From Cryptosporangium minutisporangium (GTDB lineage Bacteria; Actinomycetota; Actinomycetes; Mycobacteriales; Cryptosporangiaceae), in assembly GCF_039536245.1 (NCBI RefSeq), contig NZ_BAAAYN010000048.1, forward strand, positions 52,469-116,468: 64,000 nt of DNA, written 5' to 3'. Made by a program: the position numbers and the translations under genes. A model generated the notes under the pieces. That model worked only from the letters and a program-made list of their open reading frames with translations. It did no database searches and was not told where the DNA came from. This document shows positions 45,008-53,226 of the stretch, piece by piece; within the stretch, counting starts at the first letter, position 1, and each line of letters starts with the position of its first letter.

Positions 45008-45127
45008 TTGCCGCCGAATCGCTGCGTCACGTATGAGCCGGGGATCCGAGATCTCGGGGTGAATCCGCCTTTACGGGCGGTAGGGCAGCTCCCGCCCGAA
45101 CCCGTCAGCTAACCCGGTAGGCGGCCT
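45008..45127 (+). ncRNA. c-di-AMP riboswitch (ydaO-yuaA class)
   Basis: The conserved core is plain: gccggggatccg (45037-45048), tcggggtgaatcc, ggcggtaggg (45077-45086), cgaacccgtcagctaaccc and ggtaggcgg. gccgcc near 45010-45015 can pair with ggcggc at 45121-45125 to close the outer stem. The element sits 27 nt before an NlpC/P60 cell-wall hydrolase, the standard actinobacterial context, where c-di-AMP lowers expression. Confidence 0.9.
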
Positions 45128-45153
45128 TAGGGGGAGTGAGGAGTGCTGCACTA

Positions 45154-46131
45154 GTGAGATCCGTTCGGACTCACGCCCGTCGTCCCATCGTCCTGGTTAG
45201 CGTCCTCGCTGCGATTCTGAGCTTGGTGCTGTTACCCGGAGGCGGCGCCAGTGCGGCTCCGTCACTCTCCGAGGCCGAGAAGCAACTCGACTCCCTCGGC
45301 GTGAAGATGGACCGGGTCAACGAGCAGATGAACAGCGCCAAGGTCCAGCTGAAGCGGGTCCAGGCGCAGCAGGCCGGGCTGAACCGTCAGCTCGCCGCCT
45401 CGCAGGCGAAACTCGACGCCTCCCAGGCGGAGGTCGGCAAGATCGCTGCGGCGGCTTATCGCGACGGCGGCATGCGGCTCTCCTCGTCGCTCCTCAACAA
45501 CGGCTCGCCGACGAACTACCTCGACCAGCTGGCCGCGGTGGAGTGGCTGTCCGCCCAGCAGCGCGACACGATCAAGCAGGCGAAGGCGTACCAGGCGAAG
45601 TACGACGACACCAAGAAGCGGGTCGACCTCCAGGTCCGGAGCGCGGAGCGGCTGAAGAAGCAGCTCGACTCCCAGCAGAAGCTGATCAAGAAGGACCGGG
45701 ACAAGTGGGAGCAGATCCGCCGGACGGCGTACGCCAAGAAGTACGGCAGCGCGCCCGCGACCGTCACGTACAACGGTCAGGCCAGCGGTAACGCCGCGAC
45801 CGTCGTGCAGTTCGCGATGGCGCAGCAGGGTGAGCCCTACGTGTTCGGTGGCTCCGGCCCCGGCTCCTGGGACTGCTCGGGCCTCACGATGATGGCCTGG
45901 AAGCAGGTCGGTGTGTCGCTGCCGCACTCGTCGCGGCAGCAGTACAACTCGATCCGGCACGTCTCGCGGGGCGACCTGCAGCCGGGCGACATCGTGTTCT
46001 TCTACAGCGACCTGCACCACTCCGCGATCTACATCGGTAACAACCAGGTGGTGCACGCGCCCACCGAGGGACAGTCGGTCCAGGTGGAGAGCGTCAACAA
46101 CATGCCGTACGCGGGCGCCGGCCGCCCGTAA
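45154..46131 (+). CDS. Secreted NlpC/P60 peptidoglycan endopeptidase (RipA-like)
   Basis: 325 residues. Signal peptide (VLVSVLAAILSLVLLPGGG, cleavage near ASA-AP), a long coiled coil (about 42-200), then the NlpC/P60 domain with catalytic Cys in GSWDCSGLTMMAWKQ and His in LHHSAIYIGN; ends HAPTEGQSVQVESV. Cuts peptide stems in the cell wall during growth or division; the coiled coil likely autoinhibits or recruits FtsX. GTG 45154 is preferred over GTG 45136 because the gaggag box (45138-45143) lies between them. Controlled by the c-di-AMP riboswitch. Confidence 0.94.
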   Translation: MRSVRTHARRPIVLVSVLAAILSLVLLPGGGASAAPSLSEAEKQLDSLGVKMDRVNEQMNSAKVQLKRVQAQQAGLNRQLAASQAKLDASQAEVGKIAAAAYRDGGMRLSSSLLNNGSPTNYLDQLAAVEWLSAQQRDTIKQAKAYQAKYDDTKKRVDLQVRSAERLKKQLDSQQKLIKKDRDKWEQIRRTAYAKKYGSAPATVTYNGQASGNAATVVQFAMAQQGEPYVFGGSGPGSWDCSGLTMMAWKQVGVSLPHSSRQQYNSIRHVSRGDLQPGDIVFFYSDLHHSAIYIGNNQVVHAPTEGQSVQVESVNNMPYAGAGRP

Positions 46132-46143
46132 CGCCGTGCTCGC

Positions 46144-46176
46144 CGAGCCCCGACCCGTACTGCGGGTCGGGGCTCG
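46144..46176 (+). terminator. Intrinsic terminator after the NlpC/P60 gene
   Basis: Perfect 14-bp stem cgagccccgacccg (46144-46157) / cgggtcggggctcg (46163-46176) with loop tactg, then tgccttt. Confidence 0.85.
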
Positions 46177-46256
46177 TGCCTTTGCGGCGCCGTGGGCCGA
46201 GGCTCTGTGCGGCGGGCAACTGCCGGGGCGCTCGCGGGCCCAGGAATACTGGGGCC

Positions 46257-47702
46257 ATGGCCCACACCGACCTTCGCGAGTTCCTGAAGCGGCTGGAGAA
46301 GGCCGGTGAGCTCAAGCGGATCACCGCGCCGGTCGATCCGACGCTGGAGATCAGCGAGATCACCCAGCGGGTGGTGCGGGCCGGTGGGCCTGCCCTGCTG
46401 TTCGAGAACCCGACGCGCGGCGAGATGCCGATCGTGATCAACCTGTTCGGCACCGAGCGCCGGATGGCGATGGCGCTGGGGGTCGATTCGCTGGACGAGA
46501 TCGGGCAGCGCATCGGCGCCATGCTCAAGCCCGAACTGCCGCAGGGCTTCAGCGGCTTCCGTGAAGCGCTGGGCAAGGTCACCCAGCTGAAGAACGTCCC
46601 CCCGAAGAAGGTCAAGTCCGCGCCCTGCCAGGAGGTCGTCTACAAGGGCGACGAAGTCGACCTGAACAAGCTCCCCGGGCTGCAGATCTGGCCCGGCGAC
46701 GGCGGGATCTACCACAACCTGGGCTTGACCCACACGAAGCACCCGGAGACCGGCGCCCGCAACCTCGGGCTCTACCGCCTCCAGCAGCACAGCCACAACA
46801 CGCTCGGCATGCACTGGCAGATCCACAAAGACTCGACCGCGCACCACGCGGTCGCCGAGCGCCTCGGCCAGCGGCTGCCGGTCGCGATCGCGTTCGGCTG
46901 TGACCCGGCCGTCTCCTACGCCTCCACCGCGCCGCTGCCCGGTGACATCGACGAGTACCTCTTCGCCGGCTTCCTGCGCGGCGAGCGGGTCGAGATGGTG
47001 GACTGCCTCACCGTGCCGCTGCAGGTGCCCGCGCACGCCCAGGTCGTGCTGGAGGGTTACCTCGAGCCCGGTGAGCGCGCGCCCGAGGGGCCGTTCGGCG
47101 ACCACACCGGGTTCTACACACCGGTCGAGGACTTCCCGGTGCTGCACGTCGAGTGCATGACGACGCAGCGCACGCCGATCTACCAGTCGATCATCACCAG
47201 CCAGCCGCCCCAGGAAGACGGCCCGATCGGCAAGGCCACCGAGCGCATCTTCCTGCCGCTGATCAAGCTTCTGATCCCCGACATCGTCGACTACGACCTG
47301 CCGGAAGCCGGCGTGTTCCACAACTGCTGCATCGTCTCGATCGACAAGCGCTTCCCGAAGCACGCGATGAAGGTCATGAACGCGGTGTGGGGCGCCGGGC
47401 TGCTCTCGCTGTGCAAGCTGGTCGTGGTCGTCGACGCCGATTGCGACGTCCACGATTACCGGGAGGTCGCGTTCCGCGCGTTCGGCAACGTCGACTACGC
47501 CCACGACGTGTTGCTCACCACTGGGCCGGTCGACCATCTCGATCACGCCTCCTACCAGCAGTTCTGGGGTGGCAAGCTGGGAGTGGACGCCACCCGCAAG
47601 CTGCCCGGAGAGGGCTATCACCGCGGCTGGCCGGAGGAGATGCGGATGAGCCCCGAGGTAGTCGCCACCGTCGACCAGCGTTGGCGGGAGTACGGCCTGT
47701 GA
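46257..47702 (+). CDS. UbiD-family decarboxylase, probably menaquinone (futalosine) branch
   Basis: 481 residues. prenyl-FMN-dependent decarboxylase with LREFLKRLEKAGELKRI, KHPETGARNLGLYRLQ, GERAPEGPFGDHTGFYTP (acidic active-site residues) and FRAFGNVDYAHDVLL. Clusters with a UbiA prenyltransferase and UbiX flavin prenyltransferase, and mqnE is in the window, so the likely substrate is the prenylated 6-naphthoate of the futalosine route. ATG 46257 gives MAHTDLREFL. GTGA overlap with the prenyltransferase gene. Confidence 0.93.
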   Translation: MAHTDLREFLKRLEKAGELKRITAPVDPTLEISEITQRVVRAGGPALLFENPTRGEMPIVINLFGTERRMAMALGVDSLDEIGQRIGAMLKPELPQGFSGFREALGKVTQLKNVPPKKVKSAPCQEVVYKGDEVDLNKLPGLQIWPGDGGIYHNLGLTHTKHPETGARNLGLYRLQQHSHNTLGMHWQIHKDSTAHHAVAERLGQRLPVAIAFGCDPAVSYASTAPLPGDIDEYLFAGFLRGERVEMVDCLTVPLQVPAHAQVVLEGYLEPGERAPEGPFGDHTGFYTPVEDFPVLHVECMTTQRTPIYQSIITSQPPQEDGPIGKATERIFLPLIKLLIPDIVDYDLPEAGVFHNCCIVSIDKRFPKHAMKVMNAVWGAGLLSLCKLVVVVDADCDVHDYREVAFRAFGNVDYAHDVLLTTGPVDHLDHASYQQFWGGKLGVDATRKLPGEGYHRGWPEEMRMSPEVVATVDQRWREYGL

Positions 47703-48595
47703 CGAGCGCGGTCGAGGCGCCGAACAAGGTGAAGGCGTTCCTCCGGCTGGTCATGATCGAACACTCGGTGTTCGCGCTGCCGTTCGCCTACGTCGCCGCG
47801 CTCACCGCGATGCGGTCCGAAGGGCCGAACGTCCAGTGGGTGACGCTGCTGGTGATCACGGTGGCGATGGTGGCCGCCCGCACGGTGGCGATGGCCGCGA
47901 ATCGCATCATCGACCGCCGGATCGACGCGCAGAATCCGCGCACGGCCCAGCGGGAGTTGGTCACCGGCGCTCTCTCGGTGCGCTCGGCCTGGGTCGGGCT
48001 CGGCGTGGCGCTGGTGGTGTTCCTGGCGTCCGCGGCGTGGCTCGGCTGGTTCTGCCTCGTGCTCTCACCGATCGCGCTGTTCTTCCTGACGATCTACTCC
48101 TACGCGAAGCGCTTCACCGACTACCCGCAGGCGTTCCTCGGTTTGGCGCAGGCGATCGCACCGCTGGGCGCCTGGATCGGCGTCACCGGTGAGTGGTCCT
48201 GGTCGGCGTTCGTGCTCGGGTTGGCGGTGGGCACCTGGATCGGCGGGTTCGATCTGATCTACGCCTGCCAGGACGTCGAGGTGGACCGCCGGATCGGTGT
48301 CCGGAGCGTGCCGGTGCGGTTCGGCATCGCTGCGTCCCTGCACGCCTCAACCGTGGTGCACGTGGTCACGGTGGCGCTCTACGCGTGGTTCGGTGCGTTG
48401 ACCGGGTACGGCTGGCTCTGGTGGACCGGGCTGGTGATCACCGCGCTGGTGCTGGCGTACGAACACACGATCGTCCGCCCGAACGACCTATCCCGCGTCA
48501 ACCGCGCGTTTTTCACCGCCAACGGCGTCATCGGCATCGTGTTGTTCTTGTTCGCGCTGGCCGACCTGGTCGTCCTGCAGGAGCTCCGGTGGTGA
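47699..48595 (+). CDS. mqnP: UbiA-family prenyltransferase (MqnP-like)
   Basis: 298 residues, about nine spans. Two Asp-rich motifs: ANRIIDRRIDAQNPRTAQR and YACQDVEVDRRIGVRSVP, which bind prenyl diphosphate via Mg2+. Attaches the isoprenoid chain to the naphthoate ring in the membrane. GTG start at 47699 within the ubiD stop; its own end overlaps ubiX, so all three are coupled. The alternative of a heme O or MenA enzyme is less likely given ubiD/ubiX linkage. Confidence 0.9.
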   Translation: MTSAVEAPNKVKAFLRLVMIEHSVFALPFAYVAALTAMRSEGPNVQWVTLLVITVAMVAARTVAMAANRIIDRRIDAQNPRTAQRELVTGALSVRSAWVGLGVALVVFLASAAWLGWFCLVLSPIALFFLTIYSYAKRFTDYPQAFLGLAQAIAPLGAWIGVTGEWSWSAFVLGLAVGTWIGGFDLIYACQDVEVDRRIGVRSVPVRFGIAASLHASTVVHVVTVALYAWFGALTGYGWLWWTGLVITALVLAYEHTIVRPNDLSRVNRAFFTANGVIGIVLFLFALADLVVLQELRW

Positions 48596-49257
48596 GACTC
48601 CCCTGGGTGGTGGGGGTCTCCGGCGCGAGCGGAACGCCGTACGCGCAGGCGGTGCTCTGCGGGCTCCTGGACGCCGGGGAGCCGGTCGATCTCATCGTCT
48701 CGCGCGCGGCCAGACTCACGTTGCTCGACGAGGTGGGCCGCACCATCCGGGACGCGCACTGGTCGGACGACGTCGCGGCCTGGCTCGGACGCGACGTGTC
48801 AGAAGTCCGCTACTGGTCGGCCGGTGATCTCGCGGCGGGACCGAGCAGCGGGTCGTATCCCGTGCGCGGGATGGTGGTGGTGCCGGCCAGCACGGCGGCC
48901 GTCGCCGGCATCGCGCTCGGGCTCTCGAAGGATCTGTTGCAGCGGGCCGCGGATGTGAACCTGAAAGAACGGCGACCCGTGGTCGTGGTGCCCCGGGAAA
49001 CCCCGCTGTCCCGGGGGCACCTCGTCCACCTGCTGGCGCTTCACGACGCCGGAGCGGTGGTGCTGCCGGCCAGCCCCGGCTTCTATGCCGGTACTTCGAC
49101 GGTGCAGGAGCTGGTCGACTTCGTCGCGGGCAAGGTGCTCGACAGTCTCGGGGTCGACCACACCCTGTTCACCCGATGGCGCGGTGAATTGGGCGCAGCC
49201 AGGTCGTTGGGGGAACACGCGGGTATCGGCCGCGTCGGCTCCGCACCGGCCGACTGA
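48592..49257 (+). CDS. ubiX: UbiX flavin prenyltransferase
   Basis: 221 residues. Rossmann-like flavin site VVGVSGASGTPYAQAVL, SRAARLTL, VVPASTAAVAGIALG, LLQRAADVNLKERRP and VVVPRETPLS. Makes prenylated FMN, the cofactor of the UbiD enzyme two genes upstream. GTGA overlap with the prenyltransferase stop. A final 15-residue tail is not conserved. BldC follows convergently after 5 bp. Confidence 0.93.
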   Translation: MRLPWVVGVSGASGTPYAQAVLCGLLDAGEPVDLIVSRAARLTLLDEVGRTIRDAHWSDDVAAWLGRDVSEVRYWSAGDLAAGPSSGSYPVRGMVVVPASTAAVAGIALGLSKDLLQRAADVNLKERRPVVVVPRETPLSRGHLVHLLALHDAGAVVLPASPGFYAGTSTVQELVDFVAGKVLDSLGVDHTLFTRWRGELGAARSLGEHAGIGRVGSAPAD

Positions 49258-49262
49258 GCCTT

Positions 49263-49478
49263 CTAGTGCCCGGCTGCCCTGCGCTCCTCGAGCTCGACAT
49301 CCGGGTCGCCCGAAGCTAGCAGCGCGCGAACCTCGGATTCCCGGAACCGACGGTGACCCCCAGGGGTACGGATGCTGCTGATTCGCCCGGCCGCCGCCCA
49401 CCTCGTAACGGTCTTCGGGTCCACCCGGAAAAGCGCCGCAACCTCACCAGGGGTGAGTAGACGCTCGCCAACCTCCAC
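49263..49478 (-). CDS. bldC: BldC-type MerR-like developmental regulator
   Basis: 71 residues. The winged helix-turn-helix LLTPGEVAALFRVDPKTVTR and SSIRTPGGHRRFRESEVRAL is nearly identical to BldC of Streptomyces (68 residues), which binds DNA head-to-tail and controls onset of differentiation. GTG 49478 after an agagagg box fits the family size; further upstream codons are not conserved. Together with bldN this supports a developmental life style. Confidence 0.93.
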   Translation of the reverse strand: MEVGERLLTPGEVAALFRVDPKTVTRWAAAGRISSIRTPGGHRRFRESEVRALLASGDPDVELEERRAAGH

Positions 49479-50058
49479 TTTCGCCTCTCTTCTTCGCCGG
49501 TGCGAAATCGCACGATGATGCGCCCTACGGCGCGGCGTTATTGGTTCGCGAGTCATTCAAGCACTGCGGGTACGGTTGCAGACCGGAAACGGCAAAACTT
49601 ATCGATCGGGATCCGATGGACGATGCGTCACCGATTGTGTGGGCGAACCGTGATTCGCCAGGTAGGAAGCGTCTGTCTACCTACGATGACCTGCGACTAC
49701 GGAGATTTGGACGGCTCGACCCGCAGTGCATGGAAGACGCGTCGGGCCGCTCTCTCAATCGCTTGACCAGCGATGTGTCTGTGGTCACGAATTGTCGAGC
49801 CCTGATCAACGAGTACGCAACGGTCCGCAACGAACGGGTTCGTACCGCGGACCGTTGCACTTCCTCGCGACAACCTCAGTGCTTTCCCTCGGTATCTCGG
49901 TTTGTGACCTGCGGTTCTGTGGTGGATGACCGACGTGTCCCCGGAACCGTACGGATCAAGGGGGTCAACGTTCGCCGCCTGGGCGGCTTACGATGCGCAG
50001 GGCCGGTGCCGGAGCGGTCCGAGTCGGTGCAGTAGCCGCTACCACCGGGGAGGAACCC
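49479..50058. other. Intergenic region, promoter side of bldC and the Lrp gene
   Basis: About 580 bp with visibly lower GC than its neighbours. One open frame (49541-50035, plus) has neither a recognisable fold nor a convincing ribosome-binding site. bldC promoters must lie here. Confidence 0.4.
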
Positions 50059-50514
50059 GTGGACGAGATCGACCGGCGGTTGCTGGACACGCTGCGGAGC
50101 AGCGGTCGCGAGACGTACGCCGAGTTGGCGCGCCGGGTGGGGCTGTCTGCGCCGGCCGTGCACGATCGCGTCGGCAAGCTCGAAGCCTCCGGTGTCATCA
50201 CCGGTTATCACGCCGCTGTCGACACGACGGCGATCGGTTTGGGCGTCACCGCGCTCATCGGTGTGCTCCAGGCCGAGAGCTCCGAACAGGACGAAATCGC
50301 CGACGCGCTGCACCGACTGCCGGAAGTGGAGTCGTGTTGGTTCGTCGCTGGTGAAGAGTCGTTCTTGCTGCTGGTGCGGGTGCCGGACGTCGCGGCGCTG
50401 GAGCACACGATCGGTCGGCTGAACCGGATCAACGGAGTCGCACGCACACGTACGACCGTTGTCCTCTCAACCAAATGGGAGGGGCGCGCGCGCCCGCTCG
50501 ACGAACCGAGGTAA
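50059..50514 (+). CDS. Lrp/AsnC-family transcriptional regulator
   Basis: 151 residues: N-terminal HTH (VDEIDRRLLDTLRSSGR, ELARRVGLSAPAVHDRVGKL) and C-terminal RAM effector domain (TALIGVLQAESSEQDEIADA, VESCWFVAGEESFLLLVRV). Feast/famine-type regulators sense amino acids. The two PLP enzymes downstream, a threonine dehydratase-like and a cysteine-synthase-like protein, are natural targets, though 480 bp apart. GTG 50059 follows ggggagga. Confidence 0.92.
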   Translation: MDEIDRRLLDTLRSSGRETYAELARRVGLSAPAVHDRVGKLEASGVITGYHAAVDTTAIGLGVTALIGVLQAESSEQDEIADALHRLPEVESCWFVAGEESFLLLVRVPDVAALEHTIGRLNRINGVARTRTTVVLSTKWEGRARPLDEPR

Positions 50515-50994
50515 ACGTTGGCACGCGAGCCGTCCGGATAAAAACAAGAGGGTTCCTCGTAATCCGCGGTCTCGCTTGGTGAGACGTTGTTTCGGTGGCC
50601 AACGAAATGCAGATTGGATCCGCGCGCTCACGCTTATTAGGACCAGGGCTGCGTGCGACGGTTCTCGGTAGCGACAATTTACCGCGGCTCTGCGTCGATT
50701 ACGCTCGTCGGTTTCGGAATCGCAGAGTGAATGTCGCGTGCCCGTTTGCGTGGAGAAGCGTTACCGTCGATACCGAGAGTGGTTGGCCGATAGGGGGAAC
50801 GGTCGGCGAGCCGACGTCGAACGGGGTTCCGGATTCGCCGGGTCGGGGGATGGTCGAAAGGTCGGCCGCGTTTTCTGGATCGAATTAGCATCCGTCTAAA
50901 AGCGGATAAAGCAACCCTGGTTGCGGGTCGCGGCTCCTGCTCGGCGGGGGCAGCCCTGAGGATCTGCGCAGGTCGGCTGGCTATCGTGGCGCTC
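50515..50994. other. Intergenic region with lower GC
   Basis: 480 bp with several AT-rich patches (ggataaaaacaagagg, cttattagg). No gene with coding signal found. It may contain the regulated promoter of the dehydratase operon. Confidence 0.4.
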
Positions 50995-52023
50995 ATGAGT
51001 GCCATCCCGACCACATCCCCCGCATTGGTGACGCTGAGCGACATTCAGGCAGCAGCCGTCCGGATTCGGGACTTGGTGGTGCGCACGCCCTTGCTCCCGT
51101 GCGCCTGGGCGGAGGACGGACGCCCGCTCTGGCTCAAGCCCGAGAGCCTGCAGGCAACCGGAGCGTTCAAGCTCCGCGGCGCGAGCAACGCCCTGGCGCA
51201 GCTGGACGCCGAGCAGCGCGCCCGGGGCGTGGTCGCGCAGTCGAGCGGTAACCACGCGCAGGCCGTCGCGTACGCCGCCCAGCGGCTCGGCGTCCGGGCC
51301 ACGATCGTCATGCCGGACACGACACCGGCCGTGAAGCTCGAGGCGACCCGCGGGTTCGGCGCGGAGGTCGTGATCGTTCCTCCGGCCGAGCGGGACATCC
51401 GCCCGCACGAACTCGTCGCCGAGCACGGCTACGGCCACATCCCGCCCTACGACGACGCCCGGATCATCGCCGGCCAGGGCACGGCCGGGCTGGAGATCGC
51501 CGAGGACCTGCTGGCCTCTGCGGGGGCGGGCCTCGGTGAGGCCGCAGGGGCTCCGGACGCGGCGTCGGATCTCGTCCTGGTGCCGGTCAGCGGCGGCGGG
51601 CTGATCTCCGGCGTCGCGACGGCGATCAAAGCGCTCTCCCCGGACACGCGGGTGATCGCGGTGGAACCCGAACTCGCCGCCGACGCCGCGGAGAGCTTCC
51701 GCACCGGCGAGCGCGTCACCTGGACGCCGGAGCAGACGTACCGGACCATCGCCGACGGCCTGCGGACGACGTCGCTCGGGGTACTGCCGTTCGAGCACTT
51801 CCGGCGCTACGTCGACGGCGTCGTCACCGTGTCGGAGGACGAGATCGCCGAAGCCGTCCGCGTGCTCGGTCGCAAGTCGCGGCTGGTCGCCGAGCCGTCG
51901 GGGGCGGTGACGACCGCGGCCTACCTGTTCCACGCGGCCGAGCTGCCCGCCGCGTCGCGGACCGTGGCCGTGGTGTCCGGCGGCAACGTCGACCCGGCGA
52001 AGTACCGCGAGTACTACGGATGA
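50995..52023 (+). CDS. Threonine/serine dehydratase-like PLP enzyme
   Basis: 342 residues, fold-type II. PLP Lys59 in [34 protein letters not shown] phosphate loop [12 protein letters not shown]; no C-terminal ACT regulatory domain, so it is the catabolic or serine-racemase-like type. It deaminates threonine or serine to oxo acids. Start ATG 50995 (GTG 50986 also possible). It is coupled to the following gene by an ATGA overlap. Confidence 0.9.
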   Translation: MSAIPTTSPALVTLSDIQAAAVRIRDLVVRTPLLPCAWAEDGRPLWLKPESLQATGAFKLRGASNALAQLDAEQRARGVVAQSSGNHAQAVAYAAQRLGVRATIVMPDTTPAVKLEATRGFGAEVVIVPPAERDIRPHELVAEHGYGHIPPYDDARIIAGQGTAGLEIAEDLLASAGAGLGEAAGAPDAASDLVLVPVSGGGLISGVATAIKALSPDTRVIAVEPELAADAAESFRTGERVTWTPEQTYRTIADGLRTTSLGVLPFEHFRRYVDGVVTVSEDEIAEAVRVLGRKSRLVAEPSGAVTTAAYLFHAAELPAASRTVAVVSGGNVDPAKYREYYG

Positions 52024-53111
52024 CCAAGGCCCGAGCGTGGGCCGACGAGGCGGTTCGGCGGGTCGAGGCGGACGCCAACCGGTCCGCCGACACCCACCTC
52101 CTGACGTTCCCGCTGCCCGACGGTTACGCCGAGGCCGGCCTCGACCTGTACGTCAAGGACGAGTCGACCCACCCGACCGGTTCGCTGAAGCACCGGCTCG
52201 CCCGCTCGCTCTTCCTCTACGCGCTCTGCAACGGCTGGATCCAGGAGGGCACGACGGTCGTCGAGGCCTCCTCCGGTTCGACGGCGGTGAGCGAGGCCTA
52301 CTTCGCCCGGATGCTCGGGCTGCCGTTCGTCGCGGTGATGCCGAGGACCACCAGCGCGGAGAAGGTCGCACTGATCGAGTTCCAAGGCGGTCGGTGTCAT
52401 CTCGTCGACGACCCTCGTGCCGTGTACGCGGAGTCCCACCGCCTGGCCGACGAGCTCGGCGGCCACTTCATGGACCAGTTCACGTACGCCGAACGGGCCA
52501 CCGACTGGCGGGGCAACAACAACATCGCCGAGTCGATCTTCGGCCAGCTCGCCGCCGAACGGCACCCGGTACCCGCGTGGATCGTGGTGGGCGCCGGAAC
52601 CGGCGGCACCAGCGCGACGATCGGCCGGTACCTCCGCTACCGGCGGCACCCGACCCAGCTCTGCGTCGTCGACCCGGAGAACTCCGCTTTCCTGCCCGCG
52701 TGGTCGGCCGCCGACCCGAACGTGACCACCGCACGGGGGTCCCGGATCGAGGGCATCGGCCGCCAGCGCGTCGAACCCAGCTTCGTGGGTGGCGTCGTCG
52801 ATCGGATGATCGGTGTCCCGGACGCTGCGTCGATCGCAGCCGCCCGGTACGCCACGCAGCGGCTGGGCCGTCTGGTCGGCGGCTCGACCGGCACGAACCT
52901 GTGGGGCGTCTTCGAGCTGCTCGCCGAGCTCCGCGCCTCCGGCGGCGCCGCGGGCGCCAGCGTCGTCACGCTGCTGTGCGACGGCGGCGAGCGTTACGCC
53001 CACACCTACTACGACGACGACTGGCTGCGGGCCGCCGGCCTCGACCTCGCGCCCTACACCGAGACGCTGGCCCGATTCGACGCGACCGGGGAGTGGGTAC
53101 CGGAGCGGTAA
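52020..53111 (+). CDS. Cysteine synthase-like PLP enzyme (Cds1-type cysteine desulfhydrase candidate)
   Basis: 363 residues, fold-type II. PLP Lys57 in [49 protein letters not shown]. It resembles M. tuberculosis Cds1 (Rv3684), an L-cysteine desulfhydrase that releases H2S, pyruvate and ammonia, more than true CysK. Translationally coupled to the dehydratase, so both may degrade hydroxy or thiol amino acids under the Lrp regulator. A weak hairpin follows near 53112-53140. Confidence 0.88.
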   Translation: MTKARAWADEAVRRVEADANRSADTHLLTFPLPDGYAEAGLDLYVKDESTHPTGSLKHRLARSLFLYALCNGWIQEGTTVVEASSGSTAVSEAYFARMLGLPFVAVMPRTTSAEKVALIEFQGGRCHLVDDPRAVYAESHRLADELGGHFMDQFTYAERATDWRGNNNIAESIFGQLAAERHPVPAWIVVGAGTGGTSATIGRYLRYRRHPTQLCVVDPENSAFLPAWSAADPNVTTARGSRIEGIGRQRVEPSFVGGVVDRMIGVPDAASIAAARYATQRLGRLVGGSTGTNLWGVFELLAELRASGGAAGASVVTLLCDGGERYAHTYYDDDWLRAAGLDLAPYTETLARFDATGEWVPER

Positions 53112-53226
53112 CCCTGGGGTCAGGGCCCGGTGACCCTGGGATGCGGGGGAAACGCTGGCATTCGCACGGAGCGCAAGGCAGCATTGGCTGCTGGCGGGGC
53201 GACTGCCGGAGGTATCGGGGAAGACG

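Noticed and set aside
49541-50035. 164-codon plus-strand frame between bldC and the Lrp gene
   Set aside because: No domain, unusual composition, no convincing ribosome-binding site, overlaps the promoter region of both genes.
53112-53145. Possible terminator hairpin after the Cds1-like gene
   Set aside because: ccctggggtca / tgaccctggg pairs only with mismatches and has no T-run; too weak to list.
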